Below, in pieces: positions 14,572 to 14,664 of a DNA stretch of 14,664 bases (position 1 is its first letter; each line of letters starts with the position of its first letter). The stretch lies in assembly GCA_900770075.1 (NCBI GenBank), contig CAAGIZ010000101.1, positions 1 to 14,664 of the forward strand. The letters run 5' to 3'. Both the position numbers and the translations under genes were made by a program. Under the pieces are notes generated by a model. That model was not told where the DNA came from, searched no databases, and was given only the letters and a program-made list of their open reading frames with translations. The stretch comes from Spirochaetia bacterium (GTDB lineage Bacteria; Spirochaetota; Spirochaetia; Treponematales; Treponemataceae).

Positions 14572-14587
14572 CTCCTATACTCCTATA
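14572..14587 (-). promoter_or_regulatory. Duplicated ribosome-binding site before ftsA
   Basis: Read on the minus strand, TATAGGAG is repeated exactly (14587-14580 and 14579-14572). The proximal GGAG is six bases from the TTG start and decides it. The distal copy is eight bases further off and may act as a standby site or compete with the proximal one. Confidence 0.6.
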
Positions 14588-14621
14588 ATAAATAAAATCC
14601 CTACATTTAAGATTAACAGTG

Positions 14622-14641
14622 AAAAATCCTCAATAGGATTT
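14622..14641 (-). terminator. Weak hairpin upstream of ftsA
   Basis: AAATCCT and AGGATTT (14641-14635 with 14630-14624, minus strand) form a 7-bp AT-rich stem with an ATTG loop, running into five U. It could attenuate or end transcription from the gene before ftsA. It is short and weak. Confidence 0.3.
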
Positions 14642-14662
14642 ATTCAGTGTTTCCTTAGTTTT
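14630..14662 (-). CDS. Possible 3' end of the gene preceding ftsA
   Basis: One minus-strand frame is open from the window edge to TGA at 14632-14630 and would encode the last ten residues, KTKETLNKSY. In Borrelia and many bacteria divIB/ftsQ precedes ftsA. Ten codons are far too few to recognise a family, so this is only a possibility. Confidence 0.25.
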   Translation of the reverse strand, partial: KTKETLNKSY

Positions 14663-14664
14663 CA

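Noticed and set aside
1..14664. A dif site for the two Xer recombinases
   Set aside because: I found no 28-base sequence resembling the known dif half-sites in the intergenic regions.

Overview
The window reads as chromosomal DNA of a spirochaete, most probably a Treponema. The main evidence is a long minus-strand block in the order ftsA, ftsZ, xerC, TPR lipoprotein, dprA, topA, xerD, hslV, hslU. As I recall, Borrelia keeps the frame of this block (ftsA-ftsZ-TPR-smf/dprA-hslV-hslU) and Treponema pallidum carries smf-topA-xer in the same neighbourhood. The lipobox is loose and the DprA is diverged, both of which fit. No rRNA, tRNA, IS transposase or CRISPR array was seen.

Left part (1-3555, plus strand). 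The window opens inside a large surface-type protein with an Fn3-like and an InlB/Listeria-Bacteroides-type repeat segment, closed by a strong intrinsic terminator. A 440-base gap follows. It holds a long hairpin, three phased TCTTAAA boxes, a near-consensus sigma-70 promoter, an 18-codon Val-rich leader ORF, a terminator hairpin with a U8 tract, and then ilvB (acetolactate synthase catalytic subunit). The order promoter, Val-rich leader peptide, terminator, ilvB is the classical layout of ribosome-mediated transcription attenuation. The leader ATG sits where transcription should start, so the leader peptide may be translated from a leaderless RNA. This is the most interesting item in the window.

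Middle (3556-3876). The space between the convergent ilvB and hslU is filled by a tandem array with 18- and 36-38-bp periodicity, containing a perfect 15-bp inverted repeat and ending in a probable hslU terminator. A related 18/36-bp repeat lies in frame inside ilvB, as a Gly/Thr-rich insert between two enzyme domains.

Right part (3877-14565, minus strand). ftsA and ftsZ form the division module. Next come xerC, a TPR lipoprotein, dprA, topA and xerD with gaps of 0-22 bases or overlaps, which suggests one transcript linking division, dimer resolution, DNA processing and supercoiling. A GC-rich 120-base block separates xerD from hslVU, which has its own promoter and also looks leaderless. The two hslUV proteins form an ATP-dependent protease. 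The window ends just upstream of ftsA, possibly with the last codons of the preceding gene.
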